A stretch of 63,583 nt of DNA from Pseudomonadota bacterium (GCA_026398735.1 JAPLSH010000012.1:1-63583); one strand, 5' to 3'. Shown: positions 8,534 to 20,829, numbered from the stretch's first letter. Numbers and translations are program-made. The notes: a model not told the origin generated them from the letters alone.

Positions 8534-9538
8534 TCAGTCGGCACCGGCAAAATGATCAAAACCCGCCGCCGGCTGCTGTACCGGGGAGCCCTCCTGCCAC
8601 AGGCGCAGGCCGGGCTGCGCCTCCAGCACGCCTATGCAGGTCAGCCGACAGTCGGTTGCCGTCGCCACCGCCGACAGCTCGGCCAGCGAGCCTGCCGGCA
8701 CGCTGAAGCACAGCTCGTAATCGTCGCCGCCGGTCAATGCCAGCTGGCAAGCGCGCCCTGCGCCCACCAGCGCCAGCAACTGCGGCGATAACGGCAGCTG
8801 ATCCAGTTCCAGTCGCAAGCCACAGCCGCTGTCGTGGGCCAGCTTGCCGGCATCTTGGGCCAGCCCGTCAGAGACATCGATACAGGCCGACGCCAGCCCG
8901 CGCAGCGCCTCGCCCAGCGCAACGCGCGGCGTGGGGAACAGGAACCGATCTTGCAGGTAGCGCGCTGCGTGCTGCTGCTCTGGCGTCACGTGCAAGCCAC
9001 CGGCTGTGCCACGTTCCAGCAACAACCCCGCTGCGGCATCGCCCGGCGTACCGCTGACAAACAGCAGCTCGCCGGCCGCAGCACCGCTACGGCGCAGCGC
9101 CTGCCCCGGCGGCACAAAACCCATTGCCTGTACGGTCAGCGCCAACGGCCCTGCCGTGGTGTCGCCGCCGACCAGCGCGACGCCATGACGTGCCGCCAGC
9201 TCTGCCAACCCCGCAGCCAACGCGTGCAGAAACGTGTCATCGGCAGCCGGCAGCGTGAGTCCCAGCAGCGCCCAAGCGGGCGTGGCTCCCATGGCAGCCA
9301 GGTCACTGAGATTGACGGCCAGCGCGCGATGGCCGATGGAGCGTGGATCGCAGCCGGGTAGAAAATGCCGGCCTTCTACCAAGGTATCGAGCACCGCCAC
9401 CAGATCACGGCCCGCCGGCACTCGCAGCACGGCGCCATCGTCGCCCACACCCAACAGCACGTCAGGACGTGACAGCCCACCGGGCTGTTGCAGCGGCCGG
9501 AAATAACGGTCGATTAATTGAAACTCGCCGAGCGCCAC
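8534..9538 (-). CDS. thiL: Thiamine-monophosphate kinase
   Basis: 334-residue cytoplasmic enzyme that phosphorylates thiamine monophosphate to thiamine diphosphate, the cofactor used by Dxs at the start of this window. It has the PurM/ThiL-type nucleotide motifs: GEFQLIDRYF at the N-terminus, LLGVGDDGAVL, VLDTLVEGRHF, AVNLSDLAAMGA and the C-terminal IDVSDGLAQDAGKLA and LTGGDDYEL. The start is a GTG at 9538, 12 nt after the nusB stop. Last gene of the nrdR-rib-nusB-thiL operon. The family length is usual. Confidence 0.95.
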   Translation of the reverse strand: MALGEFQLIDRYFRPLQQPGGLSRPDVLLGVGDDGAVLRVPAGRDLVAVLDTLVEGRHFLPGCDPRSIGHRALAVNLSDLAAMGATPAWALLGLTLPAADDTFLHALAAGLAELAARHGVALVGGDTTAGPLALTVQAMGFVPPGQALRRSGAAAGELLFVSGTPGDAAAGLLLERGTAGGLHVTPEQQHAARYLQDRFLFPTPRVALGEALRGLASACIDVSDGLAQDAGKLAHDSGCGLRLELDQLPLSPQLLALVGAGRACQLALTGGDDYELCFSVPAGSLAELSAVATATDCRLTCIGVLEAQPGLRLWQEGSPVQQPAAGFDHFAGAD

Positions 9539-9550
9539 GGCGGCGGCTAC

Positions 9551-10009
9551 TCAGGTCTCGAGCGGACGCAACGCACGCGCTGCACGATCGAGCACCGCAT
9601 TGACGAACTTGTGACCATCGGTAGCGCCAAAGCGCTTGGTGAGGTTCACGCCTTCGTTGATGCACACCTTGTAGGGCACTTCAGGGCAGCTGCGCAGCTC
9701 AAACACAGCGATCATCATGGCTGCACGCTCGATAGGATCGAGCTCTATCGAAGGCCGGTCGCCCCAAGCAGTTAAGTCGTCATACAACGACTCGGCGCTG
9801 TCGCAGACGCCGTTCAAGAGCCGCTGCAGATAGTCTTGATCGGCACGCGGCCCATCTTCGGTGGTTAAAAACTCGGCCAGCACGTCCTGCCACGGCCGCG
9901 GGTTGAGCTGCCAGCTGTACAGCGATTGCAGTGCGAGCTTGCGTGCTACACCGCGCTGCGCAGACGAGCGCTGCATGCGTACACGGGTGGTCTTGGCGGG
10001 AGCGTTCAT
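9551..10009 (-). CDS. nusB: Transcription antitermination factor NusB
   Basis: 152-residue all-helical RNA-binding protein. With NusE (S10) it binds boxA and supports antitermination of rRNA operons. Visible family features are RGVARKLALQSLYSWQLN, DYLQRLLNGV, ELDPIERAAMMIAVFELR and the typical NEGVNLTKRFGATDGHKFVN end, followed by VLDRAAR. The ATG at 10009 overlaps the ribH stop by one base (TGATG); the longer reading would need a TTG and is less likely. The position between ribH and thiL is the classical gammaproteobacterial arrangement. Confidence 0.95.
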   Translation of the reverse strand: MNAPAKTTRVRMQRSSAQRGVARKLALQSLYSWQLNPRPWQDVLAEFLTTEDGPRADQDYLQRLLNGVCDSAESLYDDLTAWGDRPSIELDPIERAAMMIAVFELRSCPEVPYKVCINEGVNLTKRFGATDGHKFVNAVLDRAARALRPLET

Positions 10010-10515
10010 CAAGCCTGCCGCAACAGTAAGGCCATCTCGATGGCGGTGAGCATGGCTTCGCCACCCTTGTCCATACGATCCAGCGCGGCACGTTCTTGCG
10101 CCTGCTCCAGCGTATTGACTGTGAGCACACCAAAGGCCACGGGCACGCCCGTATCCAGACTGGCTTGTGACAGACCCCGAGCCGCCTCTGCCGCTACAAA
10201 ATCAAAGTGCGGCGTATCACCGCGGATAATGCAGCCCAGCGCGACCACGCAATCAAACCGACGGCTGCCAGCAAACCGTTTGGCAGCCAGCGGTAACTCG
10301 AAGGCACCGGGCACGCGCATCAAGGTGGCGCGCTGCGGATCGCCGCCGTGGCGACGCCAGGCAGCCAGAGCACCGTCGATCATGGGATTGACGATGGCAT
10401 CGTTAAAACGCGCGGCAATGATCGCCACCGACAGCTCGCGTGCCAGCGTAGCGGCACCGGCGTCCTGAGGACGCGTGAGACGGTGCAAACCGCCAGAGGG
10501 GGATGAAGTGGACAT
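10009..10515 (-). CDS. ribH: 6,7-dimethyl-8-ribityllumazine synthase
   Basis: 168 residues. It condenses 5-amino-6-ribitylamino-uracil with 3,4-dihydroxybutanone 4-phosphate, the penultimate riboflavin step, usually as a 60-mer or pentamer. Motifs seen are SVAIIAARFNDAIVNPMIDG, VPGAFELPLAAKRFAGS, VALGCIIRGDTPHFDFVA and the catalytic-loop region ERAALDRMDKGGEA. The ATG at 10515 is chosen over an upstream TTG at 10533. It has no strong Shine-Dalgarno, but a TATACT hexamer (10523-10528) sits just upstream, so an extra leaderless promoter is possible though unproven. Confidence 0.95.
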   Translation of the reverse strand: MSTSSPSGGLHRLTRPQDAGAATLARELSVAIIAARFNDAIVNPMIDGALAAWRRHGGDPQRATLMRVPGAFELPLAAKRFAGSRRFDCVVALGCIIRGDTPHFDFVAAEAARGLSQASLDTGVPVAFGVLTVNTLEQAQERAALDRMDKGGEAMLTAIEMALLLRQA

Positions 10516-10563
10516 GCGGCGCAGTATAGCCAAATGCAGCAGCCAGCCCGCGCTAGCGTGCGG

Positions 10564-11709
10564 TCAAGTGCTGTCTGCACCCACGTAGCCGACAATCTCC
10601 AGGTCAAAACCCGAGATACCGTGCAATTGCCGCGGTGCCGACAACACGCGCATGCGGCTGACACCCAGATCTTTGAGGATCTGCGCGCCCACACCATAAG
10701 TGCGCAGCACTGAATGGGCGGCATTGGAGCTGACTGCCGGTGCACGGCGCGGCAGCAACGCAATAGCATCGGCCAATTCGCGTGCGGTTTCCTGTTCACG
10801 CAGGATCACCAGCACACCGCTGGGTGCACGCGAGATGCGCTCGAGTGCTGCGCGTAGCGTCCAAGCGCGTTGACCGCCCTGCACACCCACCAGGTCGCGC
10901 AGCGTATCGGCCACATGCACACGCACCAGCGGTGGCTCAGCGCCAGATACCTCGCCGCGCACTAGCGCCAGATGCAGGTCGTGATGCACATGATCTTCGT
11001 AGGCCATCAATCGAAACGCCCCGAACTCGGTGTCGATGGTGCGCTCGCTGACGCGCTCGACACTGCGTTCATTGCGCAGCCGGTAGCGGATCAAATCGCG
11101 GATCGTGCCCATGCGCAGACCATGATGGCGCGCGAACACCTCGAGTTCAGGACGCCGCGCCATCGTGCCGTCGTCGTTCATGATCTCAACGATGACTGCC
11201 GCAGGCTCTAGGCCGGCCAACCGCGCCAGATCACAACCGGCCTCGGTGTGACCGGCGCGCGTCAGCACGCCACCGGGCTGGGCCATCAGCGGAAACACAT
11301 GGCCGGGTTGGCGGATGTCTGAGGGCAGCGCACCGGGCGCCACCGCAGCGGCCACCGTGCGCGCCCGGTCATGGGCCGAGATACCCGTGGTAATGCCTTC
11401 GGCGGCCTCGATCGACAGGGTAAAGTTGGTGCGCTGCTCGCGATCGGTCTCACTGACCATCAGCGGCAGTCGCAACTGCGCGCAGCGCTCGCGCGTCAGC
11501 GTCAGGCAGATCAGGCCACGGCCATAGCGGGCCATGAAATTGATGTCTTCGGGGCGGGCCTTGGCCGCAGCCATGAGCAGATCGCCTTCGTTCTCGCGAT
11601 CCTCGTCGTCGACGATGACCACCATCTTGCCCGCTGCAAGGTCCGCGAGGATGTCCTCGATGGAATCAAAGGGCGAGGCGGCGGCGGCGCTGTCGGGGGG
11701 CGTATTCAT
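10564..11709 (-). CDS. ribBA: RibBA-type protein: active DHBP synthase fused to a degenerate GTP cyclohydrolase II domain (RibBX)
   Basis: 381 residues. Residues about 15-215 are a complete 3,4-dihydroxy-2-butanone 4-phosphate synthase with DDEDRENEGD and RAGHTEAGCDLARL metal-binding motifs. Residues about 220-375 have the RibA fold order (TEFGAFRLMAYED, HLALVRGEV, LRTYGVGAQILKDLGV), but the zinc-binding CLTG-x(n)-RCDCG segment is missing; the equivalent stretch reads HVADTLRDLVGVQGGQRAWT, with no cysteine. GTP cyclohydrolase activity is therefore not expected and a separate ribA must exist elsewhere. Such hybrids have been described as RibBX. It sits between ribE and ribH in the operon. Confidence 0.9.
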   Translation of the reverse strand: MNTPPDSAAAASPFDSIEDILADLAAGKMVVIVDDEDRENEGDLLMAAAKARPEDINFMARYGRGLICLTLTRERCAQLRLPLMVSETDREQRTNFTLSIEAAEGITTGISAHDRARTVAAAVAPGALPSDIRQPGHVFPLMAQPGGVLTRAGHTEAGCDLARLAGLEPAAVIVEIMNDDGTMARRPELEVFARHHGLRMGTIRDLIRYRLRNERSVERVSERTIDTEFGAFRLMAYEDHVHHDLHLALVRGEVSGAEPPLVRVHVADTLRDLVGVQGGQRAWTLRAALERISRAPSGVLVILREQETARELADAIALLPRRAPAVSSNAAHSVLRTYGVGAQILKDLGVSRMRVLSAPRQLHGISGFDLEIVGYVGADST

Positions 11710-11718
11710 GCCCCCAGT

Positions 11719-12327
11719 CTAACAGCGCAGGGCCAACAGCCGCTCCAGGTAGCGCGCCATCTGGTCCACTTCGACATTCAGACTCGATCCGACGCGCAAG
11801 CTGCCAAACGTGGTCGCCGCCACCGTGTGCGGAATGAGATTCACACCAAACCGGCTGCCCTCCACCGCATTAACGGTGAGGCTGACGCCATCGAGGCCGA
11901 TGGAGCCTTTGGGAGCAACAAACCGCGCCAGCGCCTCGGGCAGCTGCACCTCAACTCGCAACGAGCGTGCATCGTGCTGTACCGAAAGCACCTGCGCGAT
12001 GCCATCGATATGACCAGACATAAGGTGACCGCCCAACGGATCCCCCGCCCGCAATGCAGGCTCGAGGTTGACCGGATCGCCCGCGCGCAACTGACCGGTC
12101 GTGGTCAGCGACAAGGTCTCGCGCGATACATCGGCACTGAAGTGACCGTTACTCGGGTCGAGCACGGTCAAGCACACGCCGTTGACCGCAATGCTCTCGC
12201 CCACCGCAAACCGCTCTGCGGTAATGCGCGCAGCCAACTCGCGCGCATCGATGACCAGATGTAGATCGCCGCCACGCGATTCGGCGGCAGCAACGCGACC
12301 CACAGACTGGATGATGCCGGTAAACAT
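11719..12327 (-). CDS. ribE: Riboflavin synthase, alpha subunit
   Basis: 202 residues with the two tandem lumazine-binding barrels typical of the family. The N-terminus MFTGIIQSVGRV is diagnostic, followed by AVNGVCLTV and FSADVSRETLSLT in the first repeat, and GHLMSGHIDG, VAPKGSIGLDGVSLTVN and LIPHTVAATTFG in the second. It dismutates two lumazine molecules to riboflavin. The gene starts 1 nt after ribD ends and stops 9 nt before ribBA. Also named ribC in some species. Confidence 0.96.
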   Translation of the reverse strand: MFTGIIQSVGRVAAAESRGGDLHLVIDARELAARITAERFAVGESIAVNGVCLTVLDPSNGHFSADVSRETLSLTTTGQLRAGDPVNLEPALRAGDPLGGHLMSGHIDGIAQVLSVQHDARSLRVEVQLPEALARFVAPKGSIGLDGVSLTVNAVEGSRFGVNLIPHTVAATTFGSLRVGSSLNVEVDQMARYLERLLALRC

Positions 12328-12328
12328 G

Positions 12329-13435
12329 TCAGAGAGGCCTCAGTGTCAAACGCAGATCATCACCGACGGTAGCGACGTCGGTGTACCGCCAGCGCTGACG
12401 CTGGTCCAATTGCAGCAGTGGCGGCAACTGCATCAAGCCACGTGCATCCGGGCCCAGCAGCGTAGGCGCCACATACACCACCAGTTCATCTACCAAGCCG
12501 GCGCTCACCAGCGCACCGGCCAACGTTTGGCCGGCCTCGACCCAGACTTCGTTCATTTCCATCGCAGCAAGGCGCTGCAACGCTGCATGCAACGAGGGGC
12601 GACCCTCGACTGCCGGCAACACCTCGACAGCTGCGTGTTGTGCTTGCAGCGCGCTGCGTCGCTGCGCATTGTCGCGCGCGGCAAATACCAGCACAGAGCC
12701 TTCGCGGTTAATGACGCGTGCCTGCGGCGGCGTACGCAAGTCGCTGTCGAGAATCACGCGCCACGGCTGACGATCGCTGTCGGGCAAGCGCACATTGAGC
12801 GCTGGATCATCGATGAGAATGGTGCCAATGCCGGTGAGAATGGCCGAACTGCGCGCGCGATAGCGCTGCGCGTCTTTGCGGGCTATGTCACTGGTGATCC
12901 AGCGGCTCTCGCCATTGGCCAGTGCGGTGCGGCCATCCAGGCTCATCGCCAGCTTGACGCGCACAAACGGCATGCCGGTGGACATGCGCTTGACGAACCC
13001 GCAGTTAAGTTGCTGCGACTCGTCGCTCATGAGCCCACCAGCCACGCTGATGCCGGCTGCGCGCAGGCGCCGCTCGCCAGCACCATCGACCCGCGGATTG
13101 GGATCACGCAGGGCATACACCACATGCGCCACACCGGCCGCAATCAGCGCCTCGCTGCAGGGCGGCGTACGGCCGTGATGATTGCAAGGTTCCAGCGTCA
13201 CATAAGCGGTGGCACCGCGGGCATGACTGCCTGCCATCTGAAGCGCATGCACTTCGGCATGTCCTTCACCGGCGCGCGCATGAAACCCCTCGCCCACCAC
13301 AGTGGCGCCATGCGCCAACACACAACCCACACGCGGATTAGGGTCGGTGGTGTATAGACCCTGTGCAGCCAACACCAACGCGCGCTGCATATGCGCACGA
13401 TCGATGTCGCTGAATGTGCTGTCTGGCTGTGTCAT
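12329..13435 (-). CDS. ribD: Bifunctional pyrimidine deaminase / uracil reductase RibD
   Basis: 368 residues. The N-terminal deaminase has the zinc motifs HAEVHAL and [18 protein letters not shown], with [11 protein letters not shown] before them. The reductase domain (about 150-365) shows [34 protein letters not shown] and the NADPH-site stretches [14 protein letters not shown] and [13 protein letters not shown]. It carries out the second and third riboflavin steps. The ATG forms a 4-nt ATGA overlap with the nrdR stop, and ribE follows after 1 nt. Confidence 0.96.
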   Translation of the reverse strand: MTQPDSTFSDIDRAHMQRALVLAAQGLYTTDPNPRVGCVLAHGATVVGEGFHARAGEGHAEVHALQMAGSHARGATAYVTLEPCNHHGRTPPCSEALIAAGVAHVVYALRDPNPRVDGAGERRLRAAGISVAGGLMSDESQQLNCGFVKRMSTGMPFVRVKLAMSLDGRTALANGESRWITSDIARKDAQRYRARSSAILTGIGTILIDDPALNVRLPDSDRQPWRVILDSDLRTPPQARVINREGSVLVFAARDNAQRRSALQAQHAAVEVLPAVEGRPSLHAALQRLAAMEMNEVWVEAGQTLAGALVSAGLVDELVVYVAPTLLGPDARGLMQLPPLLQLDQRQRWRYTDVATVGDDLRLTLRPL

Positions 13436-13947
13436 GGCTTGCGCGAAAGCTTATCGATGAGACCCGGCAAGGGCAGTTGCTCACGCGCCGGCAGGCGATT
13501 GTCGCTGAGACGATCGATTTCGTCTCGAAATGCATCCACGTCTTGAAAGCTGCGATAGACCGAGGCAAAGCGCACATAGCCTACTTCATCGAGGTGGCGC
13601 AGCTCTTCCATCACCAGTTCGCCCACGATACGCGACTGCACTTCGCGCTCACCCAAGCTGCGCAGACTATGGCAGATACGCCCCACTGCCTCTTCCAGGG
13701 CCTCACGGCTGACGGGACGTTTTTGCAGTGCCTTTTCCATGCCGCCGCGCAACTTGCGCTCATCAAACGGCACGCGGCTGCTGTCGGTCTTGATCACCAG
13801 CGGCATGACCAGCTCGGCCGTCTCGAAAGTGGTGTAGCGCTCGCCGCAGGCCAGGCACTCGCGACGCCGACGGATCTGCGTTCCGCCACCGGCCAGCCGC
13901 GAGTCGGTGACCTTGGTCTCGGCATGGCTGCAGAAGGGACAGAACAT
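13432..13947 (-). CDS. nrdR: Transcriptional repressor NrdR
   Basis: 171 residues. An N-terminal zinc ribbon ([13 protein letters not shown], then [12 protein letters not shown], the four-cysteine set) is followed by an ATP-cone domain ([24 protein letters not shown], then [13 protein letters not shown]). NrdR senses ATP/dATP and represses ribonucleotide reductase genes through NrdR boxes. Position directly before ribD, overlapping it by 4 nt, is conserved in proteobacteria. GlyA lies 29 nt upstream on the same strand. Confidence 0.97.
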   Translation of the reverse strand: MFCPFCSHAETKVTDSRLAGGGTQIRRRRECLACGERYTTFETAELVMPLVIKTDSSRVPFDERKLRGGMEKALQKRPVSREALEEAVGRICHSLRSLGEREVQSRIVGELVMEELRHLDEVGYVRFASVYRSFQDVDAFRDEIDRLSDNRLPAREQLPLPGLIDKLSRKP

Positions 13948-13976
13948 GACCCGCGCCTGCCTCGACCGTCAGCCCG

Positions 13977-15233
<1,257 letters not shown>

Positions 15234-15281
15234 GCTCGCCTGCCTCCGTGTAGAGCCGACAGTCTAGCCGATGCAGAGCAT

Positions 15282-16238
15282 TTACGGCGACAGCAAAGCC
15301 TCTACGACAGCATTCCAGGCCGCAGCAAGGTTGGATCGATTGTAGCCTCCACCACCGAGCGCGAGCAGCCGACCATGGCCTAGGCTTTGCGCCAGCGCCG
15401 CCAGCTCAGTGGCAGCCCGTGCATGAGATGCGGGCGACAGCCCCAGGTGCGTCAGCGGATCCCCGGCAATGCTGTCGGCGCCACACTGCAGGATGATGAA
15501 CTGCGGCTCAAAGCCTTGCAGATGCGCCATGACCTGCGGCCACACACGATCAAAATCAGCATCGGTGCTGCCTGAGGCCAAGGGCAGATTAAGTTTGGTA
15601 CCGCGCGCAGCGCCTTTACCCGTCTCTTCGACGGCACCAGTGCCCGGATACAGCGTACTGCCGTCCTCGTGGATGTCCGCAATGATCACCAGCGGATCAC
15701 TCTCATAGGCATAGAACACACCATCGCCGTGGTGTGCATCGATATCCACATAGGCGATGCGCTCCAAACCATGCTGAGAGCGCAGGGTTTCGATAGCCAC
15801 GCCGATGTCGTTATAGACACAAAAGCCCGCGGCAGAGTCGCGTGTGGCGTGGTGCAGGCCAGCCACTGGTATGAAGGCGCGCGAGACCGGGCCGTGCATG
15901 ATCGCCATGACCGCCTCAAGCGTGGCGCCCACCACCTGCGCTGCCGCTTCGTGCACGCCGCGCCAGGCCGGTGTATCGCCGCCGTCCAGATAACCACCAC
16001 CGGTCAGGGATCGCTCGCGCACCTTGGCCACCATGGCCGGGGTGTGAAAGCGCAGCAGTTCGTCTTCCGTGGCCTCGCGGCTGTAGCCGGCAAGCGTGCG
16101 CGATACCAGATCGCGCTCGCGAAACACGCTGTTAAACGCGGCGAGCCGGTCGGTACCAAATGGATGAGCGTCGGGAAAGCCATAACGACCCAAGGGCTCG
16201 TCAGCGATTACCAGCACGCGCGGATCAGGAGTCTGCAC
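15282..16238 (-). CDS. Histone deacetylase family (class II/AcuC-like) amidohydrolase
   Basis: 318 residues of the arginase/deacetylase fold. Zinc and active-site motifs are GLHHATRDSAAGFCVYND (tandem His), YVDIDAHHGDGVFYA (metal Asp and His) and ILQCGADSIAGD plus LALGGGGYN (the third metal Asp and the GGGGY loop). Bacterial members deacetylate acetyl-lysine or small acetylated amines; AcuC acts on acetyl-CoA synthetase. The start is read as GTG at 16238 (another GTG seven codons in is possible). It is divergent to ettA. Exact substrate cannot be told from sequence. Confidence 0.85.
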   Translation of the reverse strand: MQTPDPRVLVIADEPLGRYGFPDAHPFGTDRLAAFNSVFRERDLVSRTLAGYSREATEDELLRFHTPAMVAKVRERSLTGGGYLDGGDTPAWRGVHEAAAQVVGATLEAVMAIMHGPVSRAFIPVAGLHHATRDSAAGFCVYNDIGVAIETLRSQHGLERIAYVDIDAHHGDGVFYAYESDPLVIIADIHEDGSTLYPGTGAVEETGKGAARGTKLNLPLASGSTDADFDRVWPQVMAHLQGFEPQFIILQCGADSIAGDPLTHLGLSPASHARAATELAALAQSLGHGRLLALGGGGYNRSNLAAAWNAVVEALLSP

Positions 16239-16275
16239 GGGGCGAGCCTAGCACGGACTCGAGCGCAGACCGCAG

Positions 16276-16304
16276 GCGACAGCGCTACTGGTTTTGCCGA
16301 TAAT
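16276..16304 (+). promoter_or_regulatory. Candidate sigma-70 promoter for ettA
   Basis: GCGACA (16276-16281), 17 nt spacer, GATAAT (16299-16304). The hexamers match the consensus at 4/6 and 5/6 positions. They lie about 50 nt before the ettA ATG in the divergent gap with the deacetylase gene. Found by eye and unsupported by transcription data. Confidence 0.35.
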
Positions 16305-16356
16305 GCGCACCACCCAATAGTCAGCCGACTTCCCTTTCACGCGAGCACCTGCAGCC

Positions 16357-18030
<1,674 letters not shown>

Positions 18031-18048
18031 GCGCACAAGGAGCTACAG

Positions 18049-18336
18049 ATGGCCGCTTACATTGTTTTCATGCGCGATGAGATGAAGGACCCGGCGGAGT
18101 TCGGCCGCTATATGGATGCCGTGCCCAAGACACTTGAGGGCCACCCGGTAAAGCCCTTGGCCATCTACGGCAAGCTGCAGATGCTCGAGGGCCCTGCCAT
18201 CGAGGGTGCAGTCATCGCCGAGTTCCCCGACACCGCCGCCGCGCTGGCTTGGTATCACAGCCCGGCCTATCAGCAGGCGGTTCAGCATCGCTGGAAAGCA
18301 GGCACCTATCGCGTGTTCATGACTGAAGGCCTGTAG
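18049..18336 (+). CDS. DUF1330 family protein
   Basis: 95 residues, a small alpha/beta ferredoxin-like dimer in known family members. The pattern AAYIVFMRDEMKDPAEFGRYM at the start, VLEG-like turns and FPDTAAALAWYHSPAYQ, with the WY-SP-Y signature, identifies DUF1330. The biochemical role is unknown. A strong AAGGAG Shine-Dalgarno is placed 7 nt before the ATG. It is 18 nt behind ettA and 3 nt ahead of the MFS gene, so the three are probably cotranscribed. Confidence 0.88.
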   Translation: MAAYIVFMRDEMKDPAEFGRYMDAVPKTLEGHPVKPLAIYGKLQMLEGPAIEGAVIAEFPDTAAALAWYHSPAYQQAVQHRWKAGTYRVFMTEGL

Positions 18337-18339
18337 GTT

Positions 18340-19566
18340 TTGCCACAGACCAGCGCCTGGAGCCCGCTGCGGCACCGTGACTTTGCCGTGCTGTGGAGTG
18401 CGGCGCTGGTCTCAAACATCGGTTCATGGATGCACGACGCGGCGGCAGGGTGGTTGATGACCACGCTGTCGGCCGCACCGTCGATGGTCGTGTTGGTGCA
18501 AACGGCCACCGCGGCGCCAGTGTTTTTGCTGGCTCTACCAGCCGGCACACTGGCTGATCGTGTCGACAAACGCTGGCTCCAAATCATCACTCAGACAATC
18601 ATGTTGGTCCTGGCCGCGCTGCTGGGATTGGTAGTGCTGACTGGCAGCGCAACGCCCACGTTGTTGTTGGTCTTCACGTTTGCCATGGGCTGTTGCACTG
18701 CCGTGCTGTCCCCGGCTTGGCAATCGATCATGCCGCAGCTGGTGCCACGACCTGAGCTGCAATCGGCCGTTGCCTTGCATGCTGTGGGCATGAACATCAG
18801 TCGCGCCATCGGCCCTGCTTTGGGCGGCCTGATCATCGTCGCAGCCGGCCTTGCTTGGCCGTTCTTCGTCAACGCGGCAAGCTTTGTCGCAGTCATTGCT
18901 GCGTTGTTGTGGTGGCGCGCGCCGCAGGCAGCGCCTGCACCGGCATCCACCGCACCGCGACCGGGCTTCATGGCTGCCCTGCTGCAAGGACTGGCCTTGC
19001 CGCGCAGTCATCGCGCCTTACAAAACACGCTGTGGCGCTCCGTCATGTTCTATGTGTTTGGCAGTTGCTACTGGGCGCTGCTGCCCTTGATCGCACGAGT
19101 TCAATTGCAAGGCACCGCCAAACTGTTTGGGGTGCTGGTGGGCTGCATCGGTGCCGGTGCAGTGCTGGGCGCAATGCTGCTACCGCGCCTGCGCCAGCGA
19201 CTGGGCCTCGATGGCGTGGTGGTGGCCGGTACGCTGGGCACTGCCACGGCATTGGCTGGCTATGCGCTGCTGCGCATCCCGGCGCTGGGCATGATCGCCA
19301 GTTTGCTGGCCGGCGCCTCTTGGATTGCATCGTTATCCAGCCTCAATGTAGCCGCACAACTGGCCGTGCCCGACTGGGCACGCGGCCGTGGTATGGCCCT
19401 CTACACGGCGGTGTTCTATGGCTGCCTGGCTGTGGGCAGCATCGCTTGGGGACAGGTGGCAGAGCACATAGGCCTTACTGCAACGCTGCTGATCGCCGCA
19501 GCAGGCGCGGTGCTGTGTCTTATGCCGGCCAGACTGTTGCCACTGAAGGCTGCTGCATCAACCTGA
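18340..19566 (+). CDS. Major facilitator superfamily exporter (MFS_3/EntS-like)
   Basis: 408 residues with twelve hydrophobic segments. It begins SPLRHRDFAVLWSAALVSNIG with the MFS_3-type motif SWMHDAAAGWLM, and has the A-motif-like loop PAGTLADRVDKR between helices 2 and 3. Relatives include EntS and many drug or siderophore exporters; the cargo here cannot be told. The only plausible start is TTG at 18340, immediately after the DUF1330 stop. The last 9 nt overlap the convergent DUF1501 gene. Confidence 0.85.
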   Translation: MPQTSAWSPLRHRDFAVLWSAALVSNIGSWMHDAAAGWLMTTLSAAPSMVVLVQTATAAPVFLLALPAGTLADRVDKRWLQIITQTIMLVLAALLGLVVLTGSATPTLLLVFTFAMGCCTAVLSPAWQSIMPQLVPRPELQSAVALHAVGMNISRAIGPALGGLIIVAAGLAWPFFVNAASFVAVIAALLWWRAPQAAPAPASTAPRPGFMAALLQGLALPRSHRALQNTLWRSVMFYVFGSCYWALLPLIARVQLQGTAKLFGVLVGCIGAGAVLGAMLLPRLRQRLGLDGVVVAGTLGTATALAGYALLRIPALGMIASLLAGASWIASLSSLNVAAQLAVPDWARGRGMALYTAVFYGCLAVGSIAWGQVAEHIGLTATLLIAAAGAVLCLMPARLLPLKAAAST

Positions 19567-20811
19567 GGCGTTGCGCATCAAGTCGGCAACGTAGGGTGCA
19601 GCCTTGCTGTCTGGAAACACCTGCGATTCGATATGTGGCTGCGGCACTGCCAAGTGATCGCGCAGCACCGTCTTAAAGACCGATCGTAAATCGGTGGTGG
19701 GGCGCAGGTCGCGACCTTCATGCAGCGCGGACGCAGCTAACCCGGGCCAATCGGCCAGGATGCGGCCGCCCCGTACTGCACCGCCCAACAAAAACGCCGC
19801 GGCACCGGTGCCGTGATCGGTACCGCCAGTGCCATTGATCGCGGCGGTGCGCCCGAACTCTGTCACCACCAGCACAGCTGTGTGTTGCCACACTGGCCCC
19901 AGACTGTCGCGCAAAGTACGCAGCCCACTGTCTAATGCTTTGAGCCGCTGTGCCAACTGGCCTTGCGCCGCACCTTCGTTAGCATGCGTATCCCAGCCGG
20001 TGGTATCAAATACCGCAACACGCGGCCCATCCGGTCGGCGCAAAAAACCAGCGGCAGCTTGCACGGTCTCGGTGTACTGCGCTGCCGCACCTCGCAGCCC
20101 GGCGCCGGCCATAGACTGCGCATCAACATCTTCAGCCTGCGCCTGTTTGGCTATTGCATCAGCAGAGAGTGCATCGGCCAGACGTCGCGACAACAAGCCA
20201 TCACTGGCATACAAGTCACCAATGCGCTGCAGCGTGTCGTCGTCGAGCTGTGCCAGCTTAGAGGGTGACCACGATGCCACAGCCGCCGGCCCGCGCATGA
20301 GCAAGGGAATATTGGCGCCGAGGGCAATGCCGGCATCGCGTTGGCGCGGACCAGGCAGCTGCATCAACGCACGATTGAGCCAACCGGTCTGTGCGGCATG
20401 CGCGCGCAGATGACCACACTCCAGCACGTCCTGACCATCGAAGTGCGAACGCTCGCGATAAGGCGTGGCCACCGCGTGCAGCACCGTCAGTTGCTGTGCT
20501 TGCCAGCTCTCGGCCAAAAAGCTTAGCGAAGGGTGCAGGCCGAACGTGCCATCGAGTGGTAACACGCCGCCGGTCGCACCGGCTGCTGGCAAGGCAATCT
20601 GGCGACGCAATGCGGCATACGCTGGATCCCCCACAGGTGGCACCACACTCAAACCGTCGAGGGCACCACGCAGCACCACCATCACCAAGCGCGCATCGCC
20701 CTGCCCCACTGCAGCAAACGCCATACGCTGTGGCAGCAGCAAGCCACCAGTGGTGACCGCCGCCGCAGCGGCAGCCTGCTTGAGTAGATCCCGACGAGTT
20801 AGCTGTGTCAT
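19558..20811 (-). CDS. Tat-exported DUF1501 family protein
   Basis: 417 residues. The start MTQLTRRDLLKQAAAAAAVT is a twin-arginine signal (TRRDLLK) followed by a hydrophobic stretch and an A-F-A cleavage region near residue 33. The mature protein has LVMVVLRGALDGLSVVPP, HFDGQDVLECG, GWDTHANEG and VVTEFGRTAAINGTGGTDHG, all typical of DUF1501 proteins in the alkaline-phosphatase/sulfatase-like superfamily. Function is unknown. It follows a DUF1800 gene by 18 nt, the standard partner for this family. Confidence 0.9.
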   Translation of the reverse strand: MTQLTRRDLLKQAAAAAAVTTGGLLLPQRMAFAAVGQGDARLVMVVLRGALDGLSVVPPVGDPAYAALRRQIALPAAGATGGVLPLDGTFGLHPSLSFLAESWQAQQLTVLHAVATPYRERSHFDGQDVLECGHLRAHAAQTGWLNRALMQLPGPRQRDAGIALGANIPLLMRGPAAVASWSPSKLAQLDDDTLQRIGDLYASDGLLSRRLADALSADAIAKQAQAEDVDAQSMAGAGLRGAAAQYTETVQAAAGFLRRPDGPRVAVFDTTGWDTHANEGAAQGQLAQRLKALDSGLRTLRDSLGPVWQHTAVLVVTEFGRTAAINGTGGTDHGTGAAAFLLGGAVRGGRILADWPGLAASALHEGRDLRPTTDLRSVFKTVLRDHLAVPQPHIESQVFPDSKAAPYVADLMRNASG

Positions 20812-20829
20812 GAGTGATAGACCTTGGGC

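Noticed and set aside
10523-10528. TATACT as promoter of ribH
   Set aside because: No acceptable -35 hexamer at 16-18 nt and the gene is inside an operon; mentioned but not listed as a promoter.
12182-13357. 391-codon open frame antisense to ribD/ribE
   Set aside because: Shadow of two clear riboflavin genes.
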